From Alteromonadaceae bacterium M269 (GTDB lineage Bacteria > Pseudomonadota > Gammaproteobacteria > Enterobacterales > Alteromonadaceae): DNA of 64,000 nt. Below are positions 17,490 through 28,159 of the stretch, piece after piece (the first letter of the stretch is position 1; each line of letters begins with the position of its first letter). The position numbers and the translations under genes are program-made. Below the pieces are notes generated by a model. It worked only from the letters and a program-made list of their open reading frames with translations. It was not told the DNA's origin and made no database searches. Where the stretch lies: assembly GCA_004353515.1 (NCBI GenBank), contig SMNZ01000002.1:620001-684000 (forward strand). The letters are read 5' to 3'.

Positions 17490-18395
17490 TTATTGCTTAC
17501 GGAATGAAGCTGGGGTTTTATCGAAGAAGCGCTTAAAAGCCTTTTTAAAGGCGCTATCTGAGGTATAACCAACCTGCTCAGCAATGTTAAACAGAGAATC
17601 GCTGCTCCTTTCTATTTGTTGTTTAGCCAGCTGCATACGACAGTTTAATAAATATTTCATTGGTGTCATGCCAACTAGGTGATGAAAACGATTAGCAAAT
17701 ATGGAGCGAGACATACCTGCTTCAGATGCAAGAGATTCTAAGGTCCAGTTTTTCTCTGGAGCTTGGTGCAATGCTGTTAATGCTTTTGAAATATGCTTAT
17801 CTTGTAAAGCTGCCAGAAAGTTATCACTTTGATTGTTCAACTGTATGTAGGCTCTAATAACCTGAATAAACAACACTTCAGTAATTCTATCAATGAGAAC
17901 GCCTTTACCTGGTTGATTCATACTCGCCTCGGACACAATGAGTTTGAGTGCTGTATCAAGCCAACTAAATTGGTGTCTGTGCTGTTGATTTAAATGAATG
18001 ATATCTGGAAGCGCATCGATAAAAGGGCGCTGTGTGTCTTTCTCAAATTCAAAATAACCACAAACAATATGGAAGGTGTCTTGATCGCCAATAAAGGGGT
18101 TATTACCTGCAACTATGCTTTCTACGGTCTCTTTACCTGGTAGACAAGTCGTGTCTGGTTGGTCTGATATTTGGTGCCTAGAACTATGTGGAAGAATTAA
18201 GATATCCCCACCGACCAATGGTACAGGTTCAGCAAGGTTATCCATCTGCAGCCAGCACTGGCCTCGCTCAATGATGTGAAAGGAGGCTCGGTTAGTCTCA
18301 GCAATATCTAACCCCCAAGGAGAACAAAAACAAGAATTAAAATACACACTACCTTCGAGATGTATGTTTCTTAAAATATCACTTAGCGCGTCCAC
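17490..18395 (-). CDS. AraC-family transcriptional regulator (cupin sensor)
   Basis: The 301-residue protein has an N-terminal cupin sensor with RASFHIIERGQCWL and LVGGDILILPHSSRHQI, as in the AraC-binding cupin_6 family, and a C-terminal double helix-turn-helix (WTLESLASEAGMSRSIFANRF, then YLLNCRMQLAKQQIE, FNIAEQVGYTSDSAFKKAFK). It is divergent from the secreted isochorismatase-like hydrolase across about 120 bp, so it most likely controls that gene. The ligand is unknown. Confidence 0.92.
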   Translation of the reverse strand: MDALSDILRNIHLEGSVYFNSCFCSPWGLDIAETNRASFHIIERGQCWLQMDNLAEPVPLVGGDILILPHSSRHQISDQPDTTCLPGKETVESIVAGNNPFIGDQDTFHIVCGYFEFEKDTQRPFIDALPDIIHLNQQHRHQFSWLDTALKLIVSEASMNQPGKGVLIDRITEVLFIQVIRAYIQLNNQSDNFLAALQDKHISKALTALHQAPEKNWTLESLASEAGMSRSIFANRFHHLVGMTPMKYLLNCRMQLAKQQIERSSDSLFNIAEQVGYTSDSAFKKAFKRFFDKTPASFRKQ

Positions 18396-18513
18396 AAGTC
18401 CTCACAAAAATACTGAAAGACACAATTTAAATACTTATTGATACTGATGGTATTTTAAATTGGACGATAATGATACCTCGATTTTGACTTCTAACAATAA
18501 GAGGAAATTTACA

Positions 18514-19263
18514 ATGAAACTTTCAGTCAAAAAAATCGTACTATCTGTTGGCCTGCTGATGGCGAGTACAGCCTATGCTGATAAGCCTGATCCGGGTATC
18601 CCAGATCCTGGTATGGTTCTAACTAAAGGAACCACGGCTGTTGTTATCACCGACCCACAAAATGACTTCTTAAGCCCAAAAGGCGTGACTTGGGGCGTTG
18701 TTGGAAAGAGTGTTACTGAAAATAATACAGTCGAGAATATCGATAAGTTGTTTAAGACTGCTAAGAAAGAAGATATTCCGGTATTTGTGTCGCCTCACTA
18801 TTACTATCCGCATGACCATCAATGGGAGCACGAAGGCTCTCTTGAAGTATTGATGCATAAAATCAAGATGTTTGATCGCACAAGCCCATTGTCGATGCAA
18901 GGATTTGAGGGTTCAGGTGCTGATTGGCTAGAGCAATACAAGCCTTATATCAACGATGGTAAAACAGTTGTGACTAACCCACACAAAGTATACGGCCCTG
19001 AAACTAATGACCTAGTTTTACAACTGCGTAAGCGTGGCATCGATAAAGTGATATTGGCGGGTATGTCATCTAACTTATGCACTGAATCACATATGCGCGA
19101 GCTTATGGAGCAAGGTTTTGAAGTGCAGGTTGTATCAGATGCTACGGCAGGCGCTATCCTGCCAGGATTAAATGCTTATGAAGCATCTATGGTTAATTTC
19201 AGAATGATTGCCAATGCAGTTAGAACAACCAAAGAAACCGTTAAGCAAATGAAGAAGTTGTAA
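18514..19263 (+). CDS. Exported isochorismatase-like cysteine hydrolase
   Basis: The ATG at 18514 has GAGGA eight bases upstream and yields a proper signal peptide (ASTAYA-D, about residue 22). The mature protein is an isochorismatase-fold hydrolase with Asp in VITDPQNDF, Lys in NPHKVYGP and the nucleophile Cys in MSSNLCTESHMRELMEQG. Family members cleave amides or vinyl ethers (nicotinamide, N-carbamoyl compounds, isochorismate). Most are cytoplasmic, so an exported form is less usual. The divergent AraC regulator is the probable controller. Substrate unknown. Confidence 0.85.
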   Translation: MKLSVKKIVLSVGLLMASTAYADKPDPGIPDPGMVLTKGTTAVVITDPQNDFLSPKGVTWGVVGKSVTENNTVENIDKLFKTAKKEDIPVFVSPHYYYPHDHQWEHEGSLEVLMHKIKMFDRTSPLSMQGFEGSGADWLEQYKPYINDGKTVVTNPHKVYGPETNDLVLQLRKRGIDKVILAGMSSNLCTESHMRELMEQGFEVQVVSDATAGAILPGLNAYEASMVNFRMIANAVRTTKETVKQMKKL

Positions 19264-19329
19264 AAGACTTAAAGTTGCTAAGCCTGCTCTCAAACAATGA
19301 CGTTGGGGCAGGCTATCAATTCGTTGGTA

Positions 19330-19995
19330 TTACAGGTAATTGTTGCTGTTGAACATCTCTTTCATTTGATTGGCAAAAGCCACAAATTTTTCTTTGATAG
19401 TTTGCTTAATTTTTATATCCAATCCACCAAACAAGACCATTCCCTCAATCGTAATAGTCGGTGCCTGTCGAGAGGCAATGGAAGGTGCTTTATTATCTAT
19501 GCCCCCCATAATACAGAAAGCCTTTGAAACGACGTTGACGTTTTCAGGTACAAAAATGTTGTCCCCACCAAAGATACAACAAACCTTCACTGTGACGTTA
19601 GGTGTATTGAAGATAGCATCAGTGAAGTCGATATCCGAACCTCCAAAGATTGAGAAGACCCTGACTTCTTTAGGGACTGTCCACAATCCACTTCGCGTAC
19701 TTCCGCCAAAAACACTAACGATAGTGTCTACTTCATCAGAATCAGTGCTGCCATAGTTAATATTGAACTGTCGTTCTTTTTGGGCTGTGTATTCTTGGTT
19801 GGCTTGGCTAGAAGGGGGATCGAGGTCGGCACCTAAATCAACAATTTCTTGATGGACTTCGCTTGCCATTACTTGATCTAGTCGGCGTTCAAATGCTTCA
19901 CTTGAGATAACGCCGTTGCTGTAGTTATAAATGAGCTTATCTATAACTTCTTCGCGAACTGTTTCTATAGGTCTATCTTCAAGTTTTACTGTCAT
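19330..19995 (-). CDS. DUF1707 / LiaF-like C-terminal domain protein
   Basis: The N-terminal 55 residues match DUF1707 (IETVREEVIDKLIYNYSNGVISSEAFERRLDQVM), a short helical domain. The C-terminal half has the repeating FGG strands of the LiaF/DUF2154 domain (VSVFGGSTRSG, FSIFGGSDIDF, CCIFGGDNIFVP, CIMGGIDNK, VLFGGLDIK), a right-handed beta solenoid. No membrane segment is present, unlike classic LiaF. LiaF-type domains are linked to envelope-stress response; here the role is unknown. AGGA precedes the start. Confidence 0.8.
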   Translation of the reverse strand: MTVKLEDRPIETVREEVIDKLIYNYSNGVISSEAFERRLDQVMASEVHQEIVDLGADLDPPSSQANQEYTAQKERQFNINYGSTDSDEVDTIVSVFGGSTRSGLWTVPKEVRVFSIFGGSDIDFTDAIFNTPNVTVKVCCIFGGDNIFVPENVNVVSKAFCIMGGIDNKAPSIASRQAPTITIEGMVLFGGLDIKIKQTIKEKFVAFANQMKEMFNSNNYL

Positions 19996-20228
19996 TGCTC
20001 GATCCTTTTTAGTGTCGTTAACAACATCGAATATGTCATATCAGCTAGCGTAATAAAGCACAGAATATGCCAAGCATAAAAACCTTTAAAAACAATGGTT
20101 TGTATTTTAAAGGGATGTGAAAAGGCACAAGTTTTCACTAATGTTAGTGATTTATACCAAGGAGTGGTGTTTTTGGCTAGTGCTCAAGTATTTCAAAACG
20201 AGCAAGAATGGATAGTGCTTTCGCTAAA

Positions 20229-21410
20229 TTAGAGTGCACCTAAAAAGACGTCTCTGAAGAATTTATTTAAGTTGAGTTTAAACTCTTCGGGGCGAACACT
20301 ACTCTCTATTTCTTCATCGATATGCTTAAGATCTACCATCTTGGTTTCACTAAATGCAGCCGACTTAATATGATAAAAAGTCATGATCTTCGGTTTTAAC
20401 GGATCTTCTTTATTGGCTGTAACAACGATAGCGAGCTTTCCACTGGTTGTCTTAACTAAAGAACCGACAGGGTGAACGCCAAGGCATTTTATAAATTGTT
20501 GTACTAGAGATTGATCGAGTTTACCAGTGTACTGCGAGAGCAGTTGTTTTAATGCAGCGGTAGGATTAAGGGCACTTCTGTATGGACGATTAGACGTGAG
20601 AGCGTCATAAGTGTCGACTATTGCTGCCATTCGTCCATAAATAGAAATCTCGTCATTGCTCTTACCTTCTGGGTAACCGCTGCCGTCCAATCTCTCGTGA
20701 TGGCTGGCTACAACATTCATAATGTTGTCAGAGGTTTCATCAGACTGCTCAATAATCTCCAAGCCGATATCAACGTGAGTATTTACGATTGAACGTTCTT
20801 GCTTGGTCAATGGCCCCGCTTTGGACAGAATATCTGATGGTAACGTAGCCATACCTGTATCCATCAACAAGCCTGCTAAGCTCAACTCCTCAATGAGTTC
20901 TTTATCGAAGCCTAGGTGTTTGGCGAAAACAGCCATAAGAATGGAGCAGTTTAGAGAGTGTTCGAGTAAGTACTCATCTGCGTTTTTAATCAAGCTTAAG
21001 CAGCAAAGTGCATTCGAGTTTTCGAAAACCGAATCAATGATATCGAGGCTCATATCACGAAGAGGCTCTAGGTCTATTCTTTGTCCGGTCTGGACCATCA
21101 TCTGATAGTCTTTCTGAATCTCTTTCGCTTGCTGATATAAATTACTCGCGCGATCGAATGTTTGGCTGTCAGGCTGACGCTTTTTGACTTTGTTTTCTTT
21201 GACTGATTCTTCCTTTGCCTCGTCTTCGGATATTTTGCTACGAGATAAATCAATCTCTAACTCGAGAATGCCTTTAGATTTTAATAAAGCAATGCTCTTC
21301 TCACTTTTAACCAAGCCCTGTGTTTTAATTTTTAACGTACCTGTTTGTTTTAACACTTGATTTACGAACATTCCGGGTAGAAGTTCATCAATAGCAATGG
21401 TTTCAAACAT
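20229..21410 (-). CDS. HD-GYP domain protein with N-terminal DUF3391, degenerate HD site
   Basis: The 393-residue protein opens with a DUF3391 segment (IDELLPGMFVNQVLKQTG) and a charged linker, then a HD-GYP domain: HSLNCSILMAVFAKHLGF, HVDIGLEII, SHHERLDGSGYPEG and VDTYDALTSNRPYR. HD-GYP proteins degrade cyclic di-GMP. The canonical HDIGK block reads LLMDTGMATLP, so the first metal-binding His is Met and the Lys is Met. The GYP motif is intact. It may have altered metal content or be a c-di-GMP effector rather than a phosphodiesterase. Confidence 0.88.
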   Translation of the reverse strand: MFETIAIDELLPGMFVNQVLKQTGTLKIKTQGLVKSEKSIALLKSKGILELEIDLSRSKISEDEAKEESVKENKVKKRQPDSQTFDRASNLYQQAKEIQKDYQMMVQTGQRIDLEPLRDMSLDIIDSVFENSNALCCLSLIKNADEYLLEHSLNCSILMAVFAKHLGFDKELIEELSLAGLLMDTGMATLPSDILSKAGPLTKQERSIVNTHVDIGLEIIEQSDETSDNIMNVVASHHERLDGSGYPEGKSNDEISIYGRMAAIVDTYDALTSNRPYRSALNPTAALKQLLSQYTGKLDQSLVQQFIKCLGVHPVGSLVKTTSGKLAIVVTANKEDPLKPKIMTFYHIKSAAFSETKMVDLKHIDEEIESSVRPEEFKLNLNKFFRDVFLGAL

Positions 21411-21632
21411 AGTGAGAGAGACTCATGTTCCTTGCTTAAAACTAGGGTGTTTAAGCAGTTGATTATTTTATTGAGAAAATAATTATAACCACAATTTTAG
21501 GGATGTGCGCACAAACTCTTAAGTTTTAGTATTGCGTTAGGGCAGATTTTATACAGTTGGTGTGTAAATTAACCTATGGTATACGCCTGCCACACAGCAG
21601 GCGTTAGCTTAAATAGACTAATAGTTGACGAG

Positions 21633-22238
21633 TTAACTTTGCCAACTCGGCATGTTAGCTTCAAATTGGCTGATTTCCTTATCAAATTCAAGAGTCTGGC
21701 CAATAGCATCAAGGCCTTTTATCATGTTTGTTTTGCTTTGTTCGTCGATATCAAACTCGACTTTATGTTCACCAAAAGTAACTTGTTGGTTGGGTAAGTC
21801 AATATGAATACAGACAGACGGGTCCGCTTTCACCGCATTAAACAAAAGATCCATTTGCTCAGGCTGTAGCTGAACAGGCAATAACTGATTATTGAAGCAA
21901 TTACCATAAAAGATATCGGCGAAACTGGTTGCTATAATCACTTGAAAACCATGATCTGTTAACGCCCAAGGAGCATGCTCCCGACTCGAACCACAGCCGA
22001 AGTTTTCTCTGGCGAGTAATACGCTTGCGCCTTGATGCTCAGCTTTGTTGAGCACAAACTCGGGGTTGGGTTCCTGTTCGTGTAAATCTAAGTATCGCCA
22101 GTCATGGAACAAGTGTTTGCCAAAACCACTGCGGCTCACCGAGGTTAAAAACTGTTTGGGAATAATCTGATCAGTGTCGACATTAGCCTGATCCAAAGGT
22201 ACGGCTGTTCCTTGATGTAATGTAAAGCCTTGTGACAT
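21633..22238 (-). CDS. leuD: LeuD, 3-isopropylmalate dehydratase small subunit
   Basis: The start at 22238 gives [20 protein letters not shown]; a longer frame into leuC is not used because AGGAG precedes 22238 inside the end of leuC. The 201-residue protein has [12 protein letters not shown] and [15 protein letters not shown], the small-subunit aconitase swivel domain. With LeuC it isomerises 2- to 3-isopropylmalate in leucine synthesis. It overlaps or abuts leuC, last gene of the leuABCD operon order A-B-C-D on the minus strand. Confidence 0.96.
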   Translation of the reverse strand: MSQGFTLHQGTAVPLDQANVDTDQIIPKQFLTSVSRSGFGKHLFHDWRYLDLHEQEPNPEFVLNKAEHQGASVLLARENFGCGSSREHAPWALTDHGFQVIIATSFADIFYGNCFNNQLLPVQLQPEQMDLLFNAVKADPSVCIHIDLPNQQVTFGEHKVEFDIDEQSKTNMIKGLDAIGQTLEFDKEISQFEANMPSWQS

Positions 22239-22239
22239 C

Positions 22240-23645
22240 TTAAGACTCCTGTGCATATTGACGAACGTCGACGAAGCGACCATGGATTGCTGCAGCGACA
22301 GCCATTTCTGGACTAACGAGGTGCGTGCGGGAACCTCTACCTTGTCGGCCTTCAAAGTTACGGTTACTCGTTGATGCGCAACGATCACCGACTTGTAGAA
22401 TGTCATCGTTCATACCTAAGCACATTGAACACCCTGGTAGTCGCCATTCAAAGCCTGATTGTGTGAAAATTTTATCTAAACCTTCTTTTTCAGCTTGAGC
22501 TTTTACTGTGACAGAGCCTGGAACAACAATGGCTTTGACTGAGTCGGCTACTTTTCCAAGTTTTGCTATTTGCGCGGCAGCACGTAAATCTTCTATACGC
22601 GAGTTTGTACAGGAGCCAACAAAAACATGGGTCACCTCTAACTCGGATAAGGTTTGTCCAGGTTTGATATCCATGTATTCAAGTGCTTTCTCAGCAGATG
22701 TTTTTACGACCGGATCAGAAAAATCGTCGGGAGCGGGGATAGGGGTATTGATATCGATCACTTGCCCAGGGTTTGTTCCCCAGGTGACTTGCGGTTGTAT
22801 GTCTTTGGCATCTAGTTCAACCACAGAATCAAAATTAGCGCCTACATCTGATTTAAGAGATTTCCAATAAGCGACTGCTTTATCCCAATCATCGCCCTTT
22901 GGTGAGTGCTCTCTATCTTGGAGGTAGTCAAAAGTTGTTTGATCTGGCGCAATAAGGCCTGCTTTGGCGCCAGCCTCAATACTCATGTTACAGATCGTCA
23001 TACGCTCTTCCATTGAAAGAGACTCTATGGCACTTCCGCAGTATTCAATTACATGCCCGGTCGCTCCTGCATGACCAATCTTGCCGATGATAGCCAAGAT
23101 AATGTCTTTAGCTGTTACACCGGATCCAACTTCGCCTTTGACTTCAACTTTCATGCTTTTAGCTTGATGTTGTTTCAGTGTTTGCGTTGCAAAAACGTGC
23201 TCAACCTGTGAGGTACCAATACCAAAAGCTAAGGCGCCGAAGGCACCGTGAGTTGCAGTGTGGGAATCTCCACAGACAACCGTCATTCCGGGTAAGATAA
23301 GTCCGAGCTCTGGCCCGATAACATGAACAATTCCTTGTTTTTTATGGCCAACAGGATAAAGCTCTATGCCATGTTGCTGACAATTATCTGCTAGCGTCTT
23401 CAACTGTAATTGGTTTGCAGGACCACAGGCATCGAGCGCTAATGAGCGCGTTGAAATACTGTGATCCATGGTAGCGAAAGTCCTGTCTGGGCGACGCACC
23501 TTTCGGCCTTTATCGTTGAGTCCAGCAAATGCTTGTGGTGAAGTCACTTCGTGAATTAAGTGGCGATCAATGTAAATTAACGTTTCGTCAGCTGTTTTTG
23601 TAATGACATGCGCCTGCCATATTTTTTCAAATAATGTCGTTGCCA

Positions 23646-23646
<1 letters not shown>
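22240..23646 (-). CDS. leuC: LeuC, 3-isopropylmalate dehydratase large subunit
   Basis: The 468-residue aconitase-family protein has the substrate and cluster motifs [14 protein letters not shown] and [10 protein letters not shown], supplying the Cys ligands of the 4Fe-4S cluster, and [20 protein letters not shown]. Its start codon overlaps the leuB stop as TAATG, consistent with translational coupling. It forms the LeuCD isomerase with the downstream product. Complete, typical length. Confidence 0.97.
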
Positions 23647-24761
<1,115 letters not shown>

Positions 24762-26312
24762 TTAAACCCCTGCGATCTGTAATTTTCGTTGATCAATTTG
24801 ATCGGCGAGATAGGTGTTATTTAATACGTAAACTAAGGCTTTTACGCCTGCTTCGACTATATCTGTTGCTAGACCAATACCAGTGAATCTGCGGTTATTG
24901 TATTTGGCTACAACACTCACTTGCGCCAGCGCATCAGCACCTTCGCCTTTAGAGTCGAGTTTGAAATCGACTATTTCTAATTGTGTTAATCCTGTTGCCT
25001 GAATGATGGCGTTGAACGCTGAGTCTACAGGCCCATTACCCATAGCTGATGCTGACTTTTCTTCATCGCCCATTTTCACAGTAACAGTGGCGTTCGGTAG
25101 GATGCTTTTGCCAGAATTAGCGTGTAAATAAGTGAGTTTGTAAAATGCTTCTTCATGCTTTTGCTGATCAAAAAAGACCAATGCTTCTAAGTCGTAATCA
25201 AAGACTTGGCCCTTTTTATCAGCCAGCTTAAGGAACGCGCTATATAAAGTGTCTAAGTCAAAATCTGAATCTTTATAGCCTAGTTCAATCATACGATGCT
25301 TAATCACATGTCGTCCCGAACGTGAGGTGAGATTTAGGTTGTTTTTATTGATGCCGACACTTTCTGGCGTCATGATTTCGTAAGTATTTTGCGCTTTTAG
25401 TACCCCATCTTGATGAATGCCTGAAGAGTGGCTAAATGCGTTGGCACCTACAATGGCTTTATTGCTTTGAACGGGCATATTGCAAATCTGGCTGACCAAT
25501 TTAGATGTGCGCATAATCTCTTGGCTTTGAATATTGGTTTGCATGCCGAGGCGCTGTTGCCGTGTCTGCAAGATCATGGCAATTTCTTCCAACGAGCAGT
25601 TGCCTGCTCGCTCACCAATACCGTTGACTGTGCACTCTACTTGGCGTGCACCGTTTTCCACTGCTGCCAGTGAATTAGCGACGGCTAACCCTAGATCGTT
25701 GTGGCAGTGAACAGAGATTATGGCTTTATCGATATTGGGGACACGATTGTATAACTGATGAATGATGCCACCGAATTCGGTGGGCGTTGTATATCCTACA
25801 GTATCGGGGATATTGACCGTCGTAGCTCCGGCGCTGATTGCAGCCTCTACCATTCGACATAAATAGTCTATATGTGTTCGCCCTGCGTCTTCACACGAAA
25901 ACTCAACATCGTCGGTAAAACTCCTCGCATGTTTGACTGCAGCAACTGCCATGTCGACTACTTCGTCCTGCGTCTTCCTGAGCTTTGTATTGACGTGCAA
26001 GTCTGACGTTGCAATGAAAGTATGAATGCGGAAGCGCTCAGAAACACTCAGTGCTTTGCCACAAGCTTCAATATCGGCTGACAAGGCTCTTGATAATCCA
26101 CAGGGAATAGCTGTTGTGAGATGTTTAGCAATATTTTGAACAGACTCAAAATCCCCAGGAGAAGATACAGGGAACCCTGCTTCAATCACATCAACACCGA
26201 GTCTCTCAAGAGCTAACGCAATTTGTAATTTGTCTTTGGAGGATAAACTAGCTGGTAATGCTTGCTCACCGTCTCGTAACGTTGTGTCGAAAATAACAAC
26301 TTGATTAGACAT
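24762..26312 (-). CDS. leuA: LeuA, 2-isopropylmalate synthase
   Basis: The ATG at 26312 gives [20 protein letters not shown], the usual LeuA opening; five more codons lie upstream in frame. The TIM-barrel domain has [29 protein letters not shown] and [14 protein letters not shown]; the C-terminal regulatory domain (from about 390) binds leucine for feedback inhibition. LeuA condenses acetyl-CoA with 2-oxoisovalerate, the first committed step. It is the first structural gene of the operon, downstream of the leader peptide and attenuator. Confidence 0.97.
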   Translation of the reverse strand: MSNQVVIFDTTLRDGEQALPASLSSKDKLQIALALERLGVDVIEAGFPVSSPGDFESVQNIAKHLTTAIPCGLSRALSADIEACGKALSVSERFRIHTFIATSDLHVNTKLRKTQDEVVDMAVAAVKHARSFTDDVEFSCEDAGRTHIDYLCRMVEAAISAGATTVNIPDTVGYTTPTEFGGIIHQLYNRVPNIDKAIISVHCHNDLGLAVANSLAAVENGARQVECTVNGIGERAGNCSLEEIAMILQTRQQRLGMQTNIQSQEIMRTSKLVSQICNMPVQSNKAIVGANAFSHSSGIHQDGVLKAQNTYEIMTPESVGINKNNLNLTSRSGRHVIKHRMIELGYKDSDFDLDTLYSAFLKLADKKGQVFDYDLEALVFFDQQKHEEAFYKLTYLHANSGKSILPNATVTVKMGDEEKSASAMGNGPVDSAFNAIIQATGLTQLEIVDFKLDSKGEGADALAQVSVVAKYNNRRFTGIGLATDIVEAGVKALVYVLNNTYLADQIDQRKLQIAGV

Positions 26313-26341
26313 TATCTTAGTTTCCATTTTTCGTTAGCCAT

Positions 26342-26370
26342 AAAAAAACCCGTGCTTTGCACGGGTTTTC
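26342..26370 (-). terminator. leu operon attenuator terminator
   Basis: ACCCGTGC, TTT, GCACGGGT form an 8-bp GC-rich stem, extended by A/T pairs; on the transcribed minus strand it ends in a run of U. It lies between the leucine leader peptide and leuA. The GCACGGGT at the end of the leader coding region can pair with the 5' arm and act as antiterminator. Confidence 0.9.
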
Positions 26371-26390
26371 TTGTTGTCATTAAGTAAAAC

Positions 26391-26447
26391 TCACCCGTGC
26401 AGTCTTGCTGCCATAAGTAGTAGAGTGAGTAGGATAAACTTAATCAT
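26391..26447 (-). CDS. leuL: leu operon leader peptide (LeuL-like)
   Basis: An 18-codon frame reads MIKFILLTLLLMAARLHG and stops. It has six leucine codons (CTA, CTC, CTA, CTA, CTT, CTG), five of them packed into six positions. It lies just before an attenuator and leuA, so scarcity of charged tRNA-Leu would stall the ribosome on these codons and let the leader end pair with the 5' terminator arm, allowing read-through. The arrangement matches known transcriptional attenuation; the sequence itself is not that of E. coli LeuL. Confidence 0.9.
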   Translation of the reverse strand: MIKFILLTLLLMAARLHG

Positions 26448-26498
26448 TTTCTTTTAATCTTATCTTTAATTCTTTTTACACGTACTTTCAGATATCTT

Positions 26499-26520
26499 AT
26501 TTAGGATATATATCCTAAAT
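26499..26520. promoter_or_regulatory. 22-bp perfect palindrome upstream of the leu leader
   Basis: Eleven bases (ATTTAGGATAT) followed directly by their exact reverse complement, without spacer. It lies about 50 bp upstream of the leader ATG, in the expected promoter region of the leu operon. It could be a dimeric repressor or activator operator; the regulator is not identified. Confidence 0.65.
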
Positions 26521-26679
26521 TTCTTGATTTTTGCTTGGTGATTATCATTAGACAACGAATACCCCTTTAGCGTCAATATAGAGAAACAACTAATTAATAG
26601 TTTTAAAAGGAATATTCCTATTTATTTTCGTTATATGCTGTTTGAGGTAATAAAAATGGTCTAGAAGAAGAGGTTTTAA

Positions 26680-26796
26680 TTAGTTGATTGGTTTTAGTTT
26701 GTGAGGAGCTTTCCAGTTTATTGCGGTTGAAAGCATTAACTCGCGTATGGGAAGTACGCGAGGTTGAGTTCGGCCCCTTTTGTTCCAGCTATGATC
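26680..26796 (-). pseudogene. 3' fragment homologous to the gene at 39789-40454
   Basis: On the minus strand, the 117 bp ending in TAA at 26680 encode HSWNKRGRTQPRVLPIREL followed by MLSTAINWKAPHKLKPIN. The intact gene at 39.8 kb ends HSWNHRGKTQPRVLPIREL, MLSTAINWKALHKLKHKR. A 29-bp run (26708-26736) is identical to 39817-39845, and most other base changes are synonymous. Upstream of H the similarity stops, 40 bp short of the FAD-oxidase stop codon. I read it as a decayed second copy of the gene 3' end, though a short functional frame cannot be excluded. Confidence 0.75.
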
Positions 26797-26836
26797 CCAA
26801 TGTGACGAATAGCAATTGATGTTGGCTAGTTCAATG

Positions 26837-28159
26837 TTAATCAGGTAATCGCACACTCTGCTGGTGGAAAAAGAGGTTATTAGGGTCGTATTTTTGTTTA
26901 CTCATCTGGAGTCGCTTGTAGTTTCGTGAACCATAATAAGCATGCTCCCAGTTATTTATTTCTAGGCTGGGATAATTGCGGTAGTGACTGGTAACATCTA
27001 ATTTGTGTATCTGAGCTTGTATGCTAATGAACTCCGCAACTTTTGCGTTTGTTAAATCGTCGCTTTCCCAGTAACTCTGAAGTTCTCCGATATACTTATA
27101 TGAACGGTGAGCATAAGCTGATTTTTTTTCGTAAGCCTCATTAGCAATAGCGCCACCTAATGTGTTGATTTGTAGAATAACTTCTTTAGAGGTAATGATT
27201 GATGAAAAGATATCAAGAGCAATGGGTTTTAAGTCTTCAAAACCTTGGTAGTAGCCTGCCGATGCATTTTTAAAATGTAGAGGCCTGCCTATTCCGTAAT
27301 AGTGTTTAACAGCATCTTCAAGAGGTTCATTTTTATGAGGTTCTATAAAAGAAGCTCCTTTGGCTAAGGACTTTGCTATGTCTCTAACTCGTTCTGTTGA
27401 TTCATCTTCAAAATATGTGATAAACATTGTCAATGTATTACCATTGAGAATAAAAGAGGAAAAAGCATCCTTAGGTAAGTGTACTGTTTCAGTAAACCAT
27501 TTCTGGCAAAGCTGGGTAGCTGTTGATGCATTTATGTGGTGAAATTGAATGTAGTGACGAGATAGCTCTTGAGGAGCAGAGTGTGTGGCGAACCACATCT
27601 TTGTAATAACTCCAAAATTACCGTTTCCGCCACCGCGGCAAGCCCAAAGTAATTCTTTATCAGAAATCGAGTCTCTCAGTTGACCTTGACCATCGACCAT
27701 GCGAACTCTTGTCAAATTGTCGCACGTCAATCCCCACTTTCTAGAAAACAACCCGTACCCCCCTCCTAATGCGAGGCCTGACAAACCAACTGTTGAGCAG
27801 GATCCTGTCGGAATAATGCGACCTCTTGGCAATAGAAAGTCATAAGCCTGATAAAGCTTTACACCTGCATCTGTTATGTAGATGTTTCCTTCTAACTGTT
27901 GATTAATTAACGATGATATATCAATGACCAGACCATCACTATTAAGAGAAAGTCCTTCGAAACAATGTCCTCCACTTTTTACACTGATATTGAGCTCGTT
28001 CTCTATCGCGTACTGTATTGCTTTTTGAACTCCTATTTCAGTCATGCAAGCTGCAACAAGTTTAGGTTTAGTTTTTATTCGAGTATTGAACGGAGTGGAG
28101 AATTGAAGATAATCGTTTTTCTCTGGTGTCAAGAATATTACGTGGTTATCAGCTTGCAT
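26837..28159 (-). CDS. BBE-type FAD-dependent oxidase with bicovalent flavin motifs
   Basis: The 440-residue protein has a PCMH FAD-binding domain and the C-terminal berberine-bridge (BBE) segment. The His of KSGGHCFEG and the Cys of TGSCSTVGLSGLALGGGYG are at the positions used for double covalent FAD attachment (6-S-cysteinyl, 8-alpha-histidyl) in GOOX/BBE enzymes. YYGSRNYKRLQMSKQKYDP is the usual BBE ending. AGGAC precedes the ATG. Such enzymes oxidise sugars, alcohols or alkaloid C-N bonds. It is divergent from the export adaptor of the microcin-like locus, so it may be a tailoring enzyme or simply a neighbour. Confidence 0.88.
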   Translation of the reverse strand: MQADNHVIFLTPEKNDYLQFSTPFNTRIKTKPKLVAACMTEIGVQKAIQYAIENELNISVKSGGHCFEGLSLNSDGLVIDISSLINQQLEGNIYITDAGVKLYQAYDFLLPRGRIIPTGSCSTVGLSGLALGGGYGLFSRKWGLTCDNLTRVRMVDGQGQLRDSISDKELLWACRGGGNGNFGVITKMWFATHSAPQELSRHYIQFHHINASTATQLCQKWFTETVHLPKDAFSSFILNGNTLTMFITYFEDESTERVRDIAKSLAKGASFIEPHKNEPLEDAVKHYYGIGRPLHFKNASAGYYQGFEDLKPIALDIFSSIITSKEVILQINTLGGAIANEAYEKKSAYAHRSYKYIGELQSYWESDDLTNAKVAEFISIQAQIHKLDVTSHYRNYPSLEINNWEHAYYGSRNYKRLQMSKQKYDPNNLFFHQQSVRLPD

